Positions 32,618 to 40,843 of a stretch of DNA of 64,000 nt are shown here, piece after piece (positions within the stretch are counted from its first letter, which is position 1; every line of letters starts with the position of its first letter). A program made the translations under genes and the position numbers. This DNA comes from JBGVSA01 sp041807905 (GTDB lineage: Bacteria; Pseudomonadota; Gammaproteobacteria; Burkholderiales; Rhodocyclaceae). The notes beneath the pieces were generated by a model that was given only the letters and a program-made list of their open reading frames with translations, had not been told where the DNA came from and did not search any database. The DNA is taken from positions 1 through 64,000 of the forward strand of contig NZ_JBGVSA010000012.1 of NCBI RefSeq assembly GCF_041807905.1, in the 5' to 3' direction.

Positions 32618-33685
32618 ATGGGTATCGAAGTCAAAAACATCACCAAGCGCTTCGGCAGCTTCGTCGCGCTCGACAACGTCTCGCTGGACATCCCGACGGG
32701 CGAACTGGTTGCGTTGCTGGGCCCATCCGGCTGCGGCAAGACCACGCTCCTGCGCATCATCGCCGGCATGGAGTCGGCGGATGAGGGGGCTGTGCTGTTC
32801 TCGGGCGAAGACGCCACGCACGTGCACACGCGCGAGCGCAAGGTAGGCTTCGTGTTCCAGCACTACGCGCTGTTCCGCCACATGAGCGTGTTCGAGAACG
32901 TGGCCTTCGGCCTGCGCGTCAAGCCGCGCAACGAGCGCCCGTCCGAAGCGGACATCTGCGACCGCGTCATGAAGCTGCTCAGCCTTGTGCAGCTCGACTG
33001 GCTGGCCGATCGCTATCCTTCGCAATTGTCCGGCGGGCAGCGGCAACGCATCGCACTCGCGCGCGCGCTGGCCGTCGAGCCGAAAGTGCTGCTGCTGGAT
33101 GAGCCGTTCGGTGCGCTCGACACACAGGTGCGCAAGGAGCTTCGTCGCTGGCTGCGCCGACTGCACGACGAAATGCATATCGCATCGGTGTTCGTCACGC
33201 ACGACCAGGAAGAAGCGCTGGAAGTCGCCGACCGCGTGGTGGTGATGAACAAGGGGCACATCGAACAGGTCGGCTCGCCGGACGAGGTCTACACCGCACC
33301 GGCCACACCCTTCGTGTATCGCTTCCTCGGCAACGTCAATGTCTTCCACAGCCGCGTGCACGGCCAGTGGGCGGAAGTCGACCGCGGCCCGGGCAAGGAT
33401 GAGACCGTCGCCTTCGTGCGCCCGCATGACATTGAAATTCTCGCCCACCAAGCCGAAGGCTCGCTGGCGGCGCGCGTACAACACGTGCAGGCGATCGGCC
33501 CGCTGGTCCGCGTGGAAGTCGAGCATCAGGGCGAAATCTTCGAAGTGGAACTCTCACGCGAGCGCCACGACCAGCTGCAGCTCACCGCCGGCCAGGCCGT
33601 CTGGCTGCGCCCGCGCAACGTGCGCGTGTTCCAGGGCAATCAGGCGCTGGACGCCAACACCTTCGATCTGGGTGGCGGGATCTGA
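32618..33685 (+). CDS. cysA: sulfate/thiosulfate ABC transporter ATPase
   Basis: A 355-residue ATP-binding subunit. Walker A GPSGCGKTT (35-43), Q loop FVFQHYALF, signature LSGGQRQR, Walker B VLLLDEPFGALD, and switch His in VTHDQEEALEVADR. A C-terminal TOBE-like regulatory domain starts at about 240 (FLGNVNVFHSRV, FVRPHDIEI). It powers sulfate import. In some relatives cysB follows cysA; here it does not. Confidence 0.97.
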   Translation: MGIEVKNITKRFGSFVALDNVSLDIPTGELVALLGPSGCGKTTLLRIIAGMESADEGAVLFSGEDATHVHTRERKVGFVFQHYALFRHMSVFENVAFGLRVKPRNERPSEADICDRVMKLLSLVQLDWLADRYPSQLSGGQRQRIALARALAVEPKVLLLDEPFGALDTQVRKELRRWLRRLHDEMHIASVFVTHDQEEALEVADRVVVMNKGHIEQVGSPDEVYTAPATPFVYRFLGNVNVFHSRVHGQWAEVDRGPGKDETVAFVRPHDIEILAHQAEGSLAARVQHVQAIGPLVRVEVEHQGEIFEVELSRERHDQLQLTAGQAVWLRPRNVRVFQGNQALDANTFDLGGGI

Positions 33686-33693
33686 TGACTGCC

Positions 33694-33713
33694 GGCGCGG
33701 AGGCGTCCGCGCC
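33694..33713. terminator. hairpin between cysA and the convergent propeller gene
   Basis: GGCGCGGA (33694-33701) pairs perfectly with TCCGCGCC (33706-33713) around GGCG. There is no T run. Confidence 0.45.
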
Positions 33714-33733
33714 AACTTCAGTGCCTTCGCACA

Positions 33734-35044
33734 TCAGTTGCCGGTTTCGGCCGGCGACTGCGCCACAAGCACGTTGGTTATGAGCTCGCCCTTCACGACC
33801 AATGCCGACGTGCCGTCATCACGCAATACGAATACGCCTCGTCCGTTGGAGTAGATGATGCGCCCGTGAGCGTCGATGTCGAAAGAAGCGACGTGGCTGG
33901 CGACCACGCTTTCTGTTCCACCCGGTGTGCGGCTGACGAGTTGCCAGTCCGCCGGCACGAGCGAGGGCACACCGTGGACGTGATGCCCTTGGCGCAGCAT
34001 CTTTTCGGCATCCACCCGCTTGCCTTGCAGCATGATTTCTTTCATGTCCGCCTGCACTGCCGGACCGGATGCGCTGGTCAGCGGCTTGCGCGAATACATG
34101 ATCGAGAAGAAGTTCAGGTAGTGGAACACCGCATGCGATAACCTGAACGGAAAGAGCACCGCGTCGAGCAACGCGTTGTTGGCGTCCAACTTTGGCCGCT
34201 CATAGGGGCGCCGGATGAAATATAGATTCCCGCGCGGACACACGCGGGGCTGGATGAAGTCGTACCGATCGTCTTCCAGCACCGGCGTCACGGTGCCGGA
34301 TTCCATATTGAGCATCTGGACTGTCGCGTTGCCCATGGCGACAACGCAGCCGGCTTCGTTCCGCCCGAATCCCACCGACTGAAACAGCAAACGCTGCGCA
34401 GCACTCGGGATCCACGCCGGAGCAGTGTCGCGGGTATCACCCGTCGTGACAATGCGCAGATTGTTGCCGTCGCGGTCGACGAGCGCAATGCAGTACGTAC
34501 CGTCGTGCATGGGTGCGGATGCGGCGAGTGTCTGGCCGTCGGGTGACAGGCTCAGCGCTTCGAGGTCCAATCCCTGTCTGGACAGAAGACGCTGCTCGGC
34601 CGTGCTGCCTGGCTCACAGGCGAGCAGGGTGCCCACGCTTTCGTCGCGCAGAAAATAGATCAAGCGGCCCTGGGCTTCGTCGAAGACGGCTGACGTAATC
34701 GACAACGGCGTCTCGGAACCCGAAAAATCGCGTTGATGGCCTCGGCCGGAAATACCAAAACTGGTGTCCTGCTTCCAGCCGTGCACATGTTTGCTTCGTT
34801 CCCGTCGTTCGAGCACGGTCTGCGCATGATTGCTGAGGTGTTCTTCCACGACGGGGCTGCCCGCTTTGCGGTAGAACAGCTTGCCGTCCGACACGAAGGC
34901 GATGCCCAGGCGGGCCGCATCGTCTGCCGCGGCGGCGCTGGCCTTGATGATGGAAGATGCCATTGTGCTTGCTGGGCTCTTGGGCCGGTAAAGCAGGAAT
35001 ATCGCCAGGCCGCATACGAGCAGCAGAGCTATCAGTAGAGGCAT
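33734..35044 (-). CDS. membrane-anchored beta-propeller protein (TolB/WD40-like), function unknown
   Basis: A 436-residue protein with one N-terminal membrane helix (about 3-20) and an extracytoplasmic part. Repeating units such as RLIYFLRDES, ALSLSPDGQTLAASAPMHDGTYCIALVDRDGNNLRIV and APAWIPSAAQRLLF, each written here in part, match the blade pattern of TolB-like propellers. It resembles no named enzyme. Start 35044 puts the membrane helix at the N-terminus. It is divergent from a small lipoprotein gene. Confidence 0.7.
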   Translation of the reverse strand: MPLLIALLLVCGLAIFLLYRPKSPASTMASSIIKASAAAADDAARLGIAFVSDGKLFYRKAGSPVVEEHLSNHAQTVLERRERSKHVHGWKQDTSFGISGRGHQRDFSGSETPLSITSAVFDEAQGRLIYFLRDESVGTLLACEPGSTAEQRLLSRQGLDLEALSLSPDGQTLAASAPMHDGTYCIALVDRDGNNLRIVTTGDTRDTAPAWIPSAAQRLLFQSVGFGRNEAGCVVAMGNATVQMLNMESGTVTPVLEDDRYDFIQPRVCPRGNLYFIRRPYERPKLDANNALLDAVLFPFRLSHAVFHYLNFFSIMYSRKPLTSASGPAVQADMKEIMLQGKRVDAEKMLRQGHHVHGVPSLVPADWQLVSRTPGGTESVVASHVASFDIDAHGRIIYSNGRGVFVLRDDGTSALVVKGELITNVLVAQSPAETGN

Positions 35045-35316
35045 TGCGCAAAGTCCTGTCTGGATAGGGCTGTTACCGTGGGCCCGTTCAGAGGAGGATT
35101 GTATTGGGGCGCGGCCGCGTGGAAGTCGCACACGACTGACGACTGACATGCTTCTTGCGCGCGAACAACAAGAGCCCGGCGCCATGTGGAGTGACTGTTC
35201 CGGATGGCCGCCAAAGTCATTCCGATGCTGTCCTGCGGTTCGTCTCTCTGGCTGGCACCAGCGCATCGGGGCGGCCATACTTCCCTCTGGCTCGCCATAC
35301 ACAACAAGGAGAAAAC

Positions 35317-35706
35317 ATGCGATTTGCGTCACGTCTTCCTGTCGCAGCCGCCGCCTGCGCGATGTTGTCGTTGAGTGCCTGCGCGCCCGATGCTCTCGAT
35401 AACCTGCAAGCCACAGGCTTCAACGCCTACCTGAACACGCTGCAGAACGAGTGCGAGAACTTCCGCATCGGCAGCCACGATCTGCACAACTGGCTGCAAT
35501 ACAACGGCGGATTGCCGCGCGACAAGTACGACTACTGGCTCGATCAGACTTCGCGTCTGTACTACCGCCAGATCACGATGGAGGCATATCGCAGCGGGGT
35601 GGAGACATTCCTGGGATCGGGGCCGGACGATGCAGCTTCGCTGGATTGCATCGAACGGCACTTGCCGGCCGACCGACCCGCACAAAAGGGACTGCTATTG
35701 CCTTGA
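35317..35706 (+). CDS. small lipoprotein with unrecognised C-terminal domain (paralogue A)
   Basis: A 129-residue lipoprotein: signal 1-21 ending LSLSAC, so C22 is lipidated. The mature part (about 33-120) contains YLNTLQNECENFRIGS, HNWLQYNGG, DYWLDQTSRLYYRQ and DAASLDCIERHLPA. Two Cys (in NECEN and LDCIE) may pair. The same pattern appears in the C-terminal third of the next gene's product (35891-36865), so the two share a domain. AAGGAG precedes the ATG. I do not recognise the family. Confidence 0.8.
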   Translation: MRFASRLPVAAAACAMLSLSACAPDALDNLQATGFNAYLNTLQNECENFRIGSHDLHNWLQYNGGLPRDKYDYWLDQTSRLYYRQITMEAYRSGVETFLGSGPDDAASLDCIERHLPADRPAQKGLLLP

Positions 35707-35890
35707 ATTTCCCTCTGTGGAAGCGCGTCGACCGAGTGAGCAGGGCTCAATTACCGTTGGTCAGTAGACCTGACTTGGAAAATCAATAATCAGAGAATAT
35801 TCCTACGGTTATTGATTGATGTATGACGAATGGATGAATTGGGGTTTCAGCATATTGTGGCGATCTGTGGGGATTCTTATGGATTGCACG

Positions 35891-36865
35891 ATGTTGAAGA
35901 AACTAGGGGTTTTTGTAGCGGTGGCTCTTCTATTTGCGGCATGCGGAGGGGGTGACGGCGGGGGGGAGCAGAGTGATTCCAGCAGTGCGTCTGCGTCGAC
36001 AAGTCGATCGAGTGCAAGTGGAACGTCTTCCTCGTCAGACTCTTCACGAGCCAATTTTTCTAGCTCCTCAAGCGCATCTGCTGATTCAGCATCATCGAGC
36101 TCCTCTACCTCCTCGGCATCGTCCTCCCAAGCTAGCAGTCTTGCGTCTTGGGGCCTGCTGAACATCACCTACGATGGAGGCAGTATGCAAATACGGCCCG
36201 ATATGGCAGGAAGATTTCATTCGGTGCTTGATCGCCCCAACATTCGTTGGTGGACTTCGGGAGCGCCTGGCCCATATCTTGGAATGGGCGCATTCGTTAA
36301 CCAGAAGCATCAGCATTCCTTTGATTCAGCGTCCGTTTCCCGCAATCAATGCGGAGCTCATTTCGTGATGCTCGTGGAAAATCGCCCCGTCTATTATTTT
36401 TTCGAAGCGGATGGCTGTACAAATTCCCCTGATGATCCGATGGTGGATGATTATTCCGCAAGCAGATATGTTTTCAGAAACTTGAAGATGAGTATATCTG
36501 CGGATAGTAGCAACCCCGCTAGCGCTCCTCGGGAGATATGGTTGAATGGATGGCTTTCATATGGCGCTGACAGTATTCCAGATGTGTTTAGGAACCCTGT
36601 TGGCCTGGATACGTACCTTAACTCTCTTGAAAAAGAATGCGCAAATTTGCGGTTTGGCGCTTATGGCCTTGACGAATGGTTACGGTATGGTGTTGCGTCG
36701 CCGATAAGTAGTATCGATTACGATTTTTGGTTCAGCGAAACCATGCGGCTGTACTACGGTGTCCGCACGATGGAGGAATATCGAAAGACCTTTTATTCCA
36801 GTCCGAACGATGAGGCGGCCTTGCGCTGCATGGAAACACACCTCCCTGCACATCAGGCCAACTAG
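35891..36865 (+). CDS. lipoprotein with poly-Ser linker and unrecognised C-terminal domain (paralogue B)
   Basis: A 324-residue lipoprotein: MLKKLGVFVAVALLFAAC gives C18 as the lipidated residue. A Ser-rich linker of roughly 60 residues follows, then a middle region (about 85-215) with WGLLNITYDGG, FVMLVENRPVYYFFEADGC and YVFRNLKMSIS, and a C-terminal domain (about 235-320) matching paralogue A: YLNSLEKECANLRFG, DEWLRYG, DYDFWFSETMRLYYG and ALRCMETHLPA. The DNA is visibly AT-richer than its neighbours and uses codons such as AGA and ATA, suggesting acquisition. A start four codons upstream (35879) is possible. Confidence 0.8.
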   Translation: MLKKLGVFVAVALLFAACGGGDGGGEQSDSSSASASTSRSSASGTSSSSDSSRANFSSSSSASADSASSSSSTSSASSSQASSLASWGLLNITYDGGSMQIRPDMAGRFHSVLDRPNIRWWTSGAPGPYLGMGAFVNQKHQHSFDSASVSRNQCGAHFVMLVENRPVYYFFEADGCTNSPDDPMVDDYSASRYVFRNLKMSISADSSNPASAPREIWLNGWLSYGADSIPDVFRNPVGLDTYLNSLEKECANLRFGAYGLDEWLRYGVASPISSIDYDFWFSETMRLYYGVRTMEEYRKTFYSSPNDEAALRCMETHLPAHQAN

Positions 36866-36881
36866 AGGTCCAGGTCTGATC

Positions 36882-37298
36882 CTACCTTGAGCGTCGTTGG
36901 CGCCAACTGAAGACCGCCATGCCGGCGAGCATGGCGATCACAAAGACAGCGCCTTTCGCGAGCCCCATTCCGAGTAGCACGAAGGCCGGCCCGGGGCAGA
37001 TGCCGGCCAGTCCCCAGCCGATGCCGAACAGCAGACTGCCGCCGACAAGGCGTCGGTCGATCGCTTGCGATGTGGGCAGCGTCAGCGGCGCCCCGCCGAG
37101 CGTGCGACCGCGTCGGCGCGCCACTGCAAAGGCTGGGGTGGCGACGGCAATGGCGCCGAGCATGACAAAAGCCAGCGAAGGGTCCCAATGCCCGGCGAGG
37201 TCGAGAAAGCCCAGTACTTTGCCGGGGTCGCTCATGCCAGAGAGAATCAGGCCGGCGCCGAACATCAAGCCGGTGACGAAGGCGATCAACAGGTTCAT
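36882..37298 (-). CDS. YeeE/YedE family protein, half-transporter 2 (PmpB-like)
   Basis: A 138-residue inner-membrane protein with about four helices. It opens GLMFGAGLILSGMSDPGKVLGFLDL and later has GWGLAGICPGPAFVLLG with a Cys in the CPGP motif, both typical of the smaller YeeE-type proteins (DUF6691). These carry thiosulfate or other sulfur compounds. Nine bases separate it from the partner gene at 37308. Confidence 0.88.
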   Translation of the reverse strand: MNLLIAFVTGLMFGAGLILSGMSDPGKVLGFLDLAGHWDPSLAFVMLGAIAVATPAFAVARRRGRTLGGAPLTLPTSQAIDRRLVGGSLLFGIGWGLAGICPGPAFVLLGMGLAKGAVFVIAMLAGMAVFSWRQRRSR

Positions 37299-37307
37299 AT
37301 CCGCCCC

Positions 37308-37739
37308 TTACGCGCCGACCACATGGCGGACGATGAAGACGGTTGCGAAACCGGCCGCCATGAAGACGAGCGTAGCCACCAGAGAGCGTGGTGACAGTCT
37401 CGCCAAGCCGCACACGCCATGGCCGCTCGTGCAGCCTGAGCCATAACGGGTGCCCAGCCCGACGACGAAGCCGGCCACGGCCAACCACACCGATCCGGTT
37501 GCGATGCGTGCGTCAGGCAGCGAATGTGCCGCGCGCCAGAGGATCGGCGCAATGATGAGACCCGCCAGAAAAGCCCAGCGCCATGCGCGGTCGGGTAGCC
37601 GGTCAACCAGTCCGCCGACGATCCCGCTGATGCCGGCGATGCGTCCGCCCCCGAGTATCAGTATCGCGGCCGCCAGTCCGATGAGCGCGCCGCCGGCCAG
37701 CGACAGCCACGGCGTGAAATGAAGCGTGTCGATGTTCAT
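37308..37739 (-). CDS. YeeE/YedE family protein, half-transporter 1 (PmpA-like)
   Basis: A 143-residue membrane protein with about four helices. Motifs GGRIAGISGIVGG and GTRYGSGCTSGHGVCGLARLS carry the conserved Cys pair of the family. In Serratia and other bacteria such pairs (PmpA/PmpB) are controlled by a BigR-type repressor and move sulfur compounds. Here a BigR-like gene lies four bases upstream, so the three form an operon. Confidence 0.88.
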   Translation of the reverse strand: MNIDTLHFTPWLSLAGGALIGLAAAILILGGGRIAGISGIVGGLVDRLPDRAWRWAFLAGLIIAPILWRAAHSLPDARIATGSVWLAVAGFVVGLGTRYGSGCTSGHGVCGLARLSPRSLVATLVFMAAGFATVFIVRHVVGA

Positions 37740-37743
37740 GGGC

Positions 37744-38058
37744 TCAGTCCTTCGGGCAGTACAGCGCGTACAGCGTCTCGAGCAAGGCCAGAACGCGCGG
37801 ATCGGCCACCGAATAGTAGATGCGTTTGCCATCGCGCCGCGTGGCGACCAACCCCTCTTGCCGCAAAACGCCAAGTTGTTGCGATAGCGTGGGCTGATGG
37901 ATGTCGAGCAGGTCTTCGAGTTCGCCCACGGAACGTTCGCCCTGGCTGAGCTGGCAGAGCAGCAGCAGGCGATCGTCGTTGCCCAGGGCGCGCAGCGCTG
38001 CCACGGCTTCGGTCGCCCCCAGCCGCATGCGGGCGATGTCGGGCTTGTTTGCCGTCAC
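37744..38058 (-). CDS. ArsR/SmtB-family regulator of the BigR/SqrR persulfide-sensing type
   Basis: A 104-residue winged-helix repressor. The recognition helix region is HQPTLSQQLGVLRQEGLV, followed by the wing RRDGKRIYYSV. Two Cys, C35 (LLLLCQL) and C101 (LYCPKD), match the redox pair of BigR/SqrR that forms a tetrasulfide or disulfide with persulfide and releases DNA. The start was set at GTG 38058, because AGGA lies seven bases upstream; an ATG at 38133 would need an unusually long tail. AT-rich palindromes lie in the promoter gap. Confidence 0.88.
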   Translation of the reverse strand: MTANKPDIARMRLGATEAVAALRALGNDDRLLLLCQLSQGERSVGELEDLLDIHQPTLSQQLGVLRQEGLVATRRDGKRIYYSVADPRVLALLETLYALYCPKD

Positions 38059-38072
38059 GGGAAATCCTCTTC

Positions 38073-38115
38073 TTTCAATATCTGAAATAATATTATATCG
38101 TAAAGCATATTGAAA
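38073..38115. promoter_or_regulatory. nested AT-rich palindromes, probable operator
   Basis: TTTCAATAT (38073-38081) is repeated inverted as ATATTGAAA (38107-38115), enclosing a second palindrome ATAATATTAT (38087-38096). It lies in the gap between the BigR-like gene and the divergent AhpD-like gene. BigR-type repressors bind AT-rich palindromes, so this is the likely site for control of both sides. Confidence 0.65.
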
Positions 38116-38144
38116 CAACGTCGGCAACGACACAGAGGTGAACC

Positions 38145-38504
38145 ATGAGCGATACGACGACCAGCTACAAGACTCTCACACGAACCATCAGCGGCAATCT
38201 TGGCGCTTTGCGGCGCGATCTGCCGAGCGTCATGAAAGCGTTTGGCGACCTGGCTCGCGAGGCGAGCGCAGAAGGCGCGCTGGACATGAAAACGAAGGAA
38301 TTGATCGCGCTCGCCCTGGGCGTGGCGGCGCGCTGCGATGGGTGCATCGGCTTTCACACTCAGGCGCTGGTGCGGCTGGGCGTGACCCGCGAGGAGTTCG
38401 AAGAAGTGCTCGGAATGGCCGTGTACATGGGCGGAGGCCCTTCGCTGATGTACTCGGCCAATGCCATGGCCGCCTACGACGAAATGTCGACGGCTGCGGC
38501 GTGA
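38145..38504 (+). CDS. carboxymuconolactone decarboxylase family (AhpD-like) protein
   Basis: A 119-residue AhpD-like protein. The redox motif ARCDGCIGFH has C64, C67 and H71, and the next helix ends with the typical EEFEEVLGMAVYMGGGPSLMYSANA stretch. Proteins of this family with CxxC act as peroxidase or thiol-reductase partners. Divergent from the BigR-like gene across a palindromic gap, it may belong to the persulfide or peroxide response. GAGGTG precedes the ATG. Confidence 0.9.
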   Translation: MSDTTTSYKTLTRTISGNLGALRRDLPSVMKAFGDLAREASAEGALDMKTKELIALALGVAARCDGCIGFHTQALVRLGVTREEFEEVLGMAVYMGGGPSLMYSANAMAAYDEMSTAAA

Positions 38505-38511
38505 GGTTGCG

Positions 38512-38528
38512 GCCGGCCTTGGGCCGGC
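38512..38528. terminator. hairpin between AhpD-like gene and alcohol dehydrogenase gene
   Basis: GCCGGCC (38512-38518) pairs with GGCCGGC (38522-38528) between two convergent genes. No T run. Confidence 0.4.
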
Positions 38529-38538
38529 AGCCCCGCCG

Positions 38539-39555
38539 TCAGAAGCCTTCCAGTACCAGCTTGCCCACGACGTGGCCTTCTTCCAGCGCCTTGTGCGCGC
38601 GCTTGAGGTTGGCCGCGTTGATCTTGCCCATGCGCTCGCCGAGTGTAGTGCGGATGCGTCCCTCGTCAATGAGCTGCGCAACGCGCTCGAGCAGGTGGTG
38701 CTGCTCGATCATGTCCGGTGTGCCGAACATGGCACGGGTGAACATGAACTCCCACGCCAGCGCGGCGCTCTTCGATTTGAGCAGTTCCACCGGCAACGGT
38801 CGGGCGTTCTCGACGATGGTGGCGATGGTGCCTTGCGGACGGATCAATTCGGCCATGGCTGTGAAGTGGCCGTCCGTGTCATTGAAGCACGCGATGTAAT
38901 CGAAATGCTGGATGCCCAGCGCGCGCGCTTGAGCAACGACGTCGCCACGGTGGTCGATGACTTCATCGGCACCCAGATCGCGGCACCACTTGATGGACGC
39001 TTCGCGCGACGCCGTCGCCACCACGCGCAGTTTGGCGAGCTGCTTCGCCAACTGGATGGCGATGGACCCGACGCCGCCGGCGCCGCCGACGATGAGCAGG
39101 GTCTTGCCGGCATCGCCGCCTTGCGCATCGATGTGCAGCCGATCGAACAGGGTTTCCCATGCCGTGATGGTGGTCAGCGGCAGGGCCGCGGCCTCGCCAG
39201 CATCAACCGAAGCCGGGCGGTGGCCGACGATGCGCTCATCCACGATCTGGTATTCGGCGTTGGTGCCGGGACGGGTGATGCTGCCTGCGTAGTACACACG
39301 GTCGCCCGTTTTGAACAGCGTCACCTCGGCACCGACGGCCTCGACCACGCCTGCGGCATCCCAGCCGAGCACGCGGGCAGGGTCTTCGCGCTTGTCCTTC
39401 GGGGAGCGTACCTTGGTGTCCACGGGATTCACCGCGATCGCCTCGACGCGCACCAGCAGGTCGCGCGCACCGGGCCCGGGCTTGGGTAGATCGACATCGA
39501 TGAGCGATTCGGGATGGTCGATGGGCAGGTATTGGCGCAGGCCGACGGCTTTCAT
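38539..39555 (-). CDS. zinc-type alcohol dehydrogenase-like / quinone oxidoreductase (MDR family)
   Basis: A 338-residue medium-chain dehydrogenase/reductase. N-terminal GroES-like domain with ARVLGWDAAGVVEAVG, then a Rossmann domain with LLIVGGAGGVGSIAIQLAKQL (shown in part). It lacks the structural-zinc Cys cluster, so it fits the zinc-free quinone reductase/enoyl reductase branch (named ZADH-like by some databases). It likely reduces quinones or enones with NADPH. GGGAGA precedes the start. The divergent LysR gene is its probable regulator. Confidence 0.9.
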   Translation of the reverse strand: MKAVGLRQYLPIDHPESLIDVDLPKPGPGARDLLVRVEAIAVNPVDTKVRSPKDKREDPARVLGWDAAGVVEAVGAEVTLFKTGDRVYYAGSITRPGTNAEYQIVDERIVGHRPASVDAGEAAALPLTTITAWETLFDRLHIDAQGGDAGKTLLIVGGAGGVGSIAIQLAKQLAKLRVVATASREASIKWCRDLGADEVIDHRGDVVAQARALGIQHFDYIACFNDTDGHFTAMAELIRPQGTIATIVENARPLPVELLKSKSAALAWEFMFTRAMFGTPDMIEQHHLLERVAQLIDEGRIRTTLGERMGKINAANLKRAHKALEEGHVVGKLVLEGF

Positions 39556-39664
39556 GATGTTTCTCCCTCTTGTTTCGAAAATCGGTAAGCGAAGTCTAGG
39601 CGCGGTGTGGCTGTCTGATTAGGCGGTAAAATCAGGAAATATTGTTCTTCTAGATGGACAATCC

Positions 39665-40573
39665 GTGCTGGATCTCGAACACATGGCGATCTTTGCGCAG
39701 GTTGCCGACAGCGGCAGCTTCACCGCCGCGGCGCGCCTGCTTGGCTTGCCCAAATCCACCGTCAGCCAGCGCATCGCGCAACTGGAATCATCCTTGGGCG
39801 TGCGCCTCATCGTACGTACCACGCGGCGACTCAACCTTACTCACGCGGGGCAGATTTACCACGCGCACTGTCGCAAAGTCGTCGAAGCCGCCGAGGTGGC
39901 CAATGCGAGCATGTCCCAGCTACGCGAGGCGCCTACCGGCACTTTGCGCATCACTGTGCCGGAAGCCTCTGGCGTGCGATTGTTCCCCGCGCTGCTGGCT
40001 GCTTTCCGCGACCGCCATCCGGGCGTTCAGCTCGATTGCGTGGTGACGGATGCGCACCTCGATCTGGTCGCCGAGCGTATCGACGTGGCTTTTCGCACGG
40101 GCGTGCTGGCCGATTCGAGTTTCGTGTCGCGCCGGCTGGCAACGATCCGTCGCGTGTTGGTCGCGTCGCCGGCCTACCTCGACGCGCATGGCGAGCCCGC
40201 ATCGGCAGCAGATCTATTGCGGCATGCAGGACTCATTCATCACCCATTGCCGCGCTGGCCGCTTCGCGTGGATGAACAAGTGGTGTCGATCGAACCTTCG
40301 CCGACGCATGTCAGCAACAGCCTGCTGCAATTGGGCGAGCTGGCGGTCGAAGGCGCGGGCGTTGCGCTCCTGCCGTACTTCATGTGCCGTCAGCAAGTGT
40401 CTGCCGGCGCGCTGCGCGTGTTGCTGCCGTCGGCACCACCCACGACCAACGATTACTGGATGATCAGCGCCGGGCGCGCGCATCAACCTGCCGCCGTAAC
40501 GACCTTCATGCGCTTCGTCGACGAGTGCGGTCTGTCGGCCATGTTAAGCGGCGAGGCTGGGCAGCGATCATAG
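39665..40573 (+). CDS. LysR-family transcriptional regulator
   Basis: A 302-residue regulator. N-terminal winged helix: MAIFAQVADSGSFTAAARLLGLPKSTVSQRIAQLE, given in part, with the recognition helix SKSTVS-type. The remaining residues are the two-lobed effector domain of the CrgA/DmlR-like group (GTLRITVPEASG, RIDVAFRTGVLADSSF). The start is GTG 39665. It is divergent from the dehydrogenase gene with a 109-base gap, the usual arrangement for a regulator and its target. Confidence 0.93.
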   Translation: MLDLEHMAIFAQVADSGSFTAAARLLGLPKSTVSQRIAQLESSLGVRLIVRTTRRLNLTHAGQIYHAHCRKVVEAAEVANASMSQLREAPTGTLRITVPEASGVRLFPALLAAFRDRHPGVQLDCVVTDAHLDLVAERIDVAFRTGVLADSSFVSRRLATIRRVLVASPAYLDAHGEPASAADLLRHAGLIHHPLPRWPLRVDEQVVSIEPSPTHVSNSLLQLGELAVEGAGVALLPYFMCRQQVSAGALRVLLPSAPPTTNDYWMISAGRAHQPAAVTTFMRFVDECGLSAMLSGEAGQRS

Positions 40574-40717
40574 CCATCTGAGCGACCGATCAGCGATCAC
40601 GCTCATTTCTCTCGTTTCTGCCGATATGGCCAGGCGTCGTCATGCCGCTGCCGCCGGCCGTCGTCTTGCCATTGAAGAACTCGTACCCCTCGCGGACGAT
40701 TCGCCGCCGTCAGCGAG

Positions 40718-40742
40718 TTGCAAGTGATACAAGTGCTTGCAA
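40718..40742. repeat. inverted repeat in gap before the secreted protein gene
   Basis: TTGCAAG (40718-40724) and CTTGCAA (40736-40742) around 11 bases, about 100 bases upstream of the gene at 40844. It could be a regulator site. The rest of the 270-base gap shows no gene. Confidence 0.4.
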
Positions 40743-40843
40743 ACGCTAGCGCCTGCTTACGTTGTTTGTAAGGAATATGATGACCAGAGCGCAGCAGATG
40801 TGAAGTTGTCGCTCGGTGCATGCAGAAATAAGAGGAGAACTAT

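Noticed and set aside
36000..36140. Repeat tract rich in TCx codons
   Set aside because: This is the coding tract of the poly-Ser linker, not a non-coding microsatellite.
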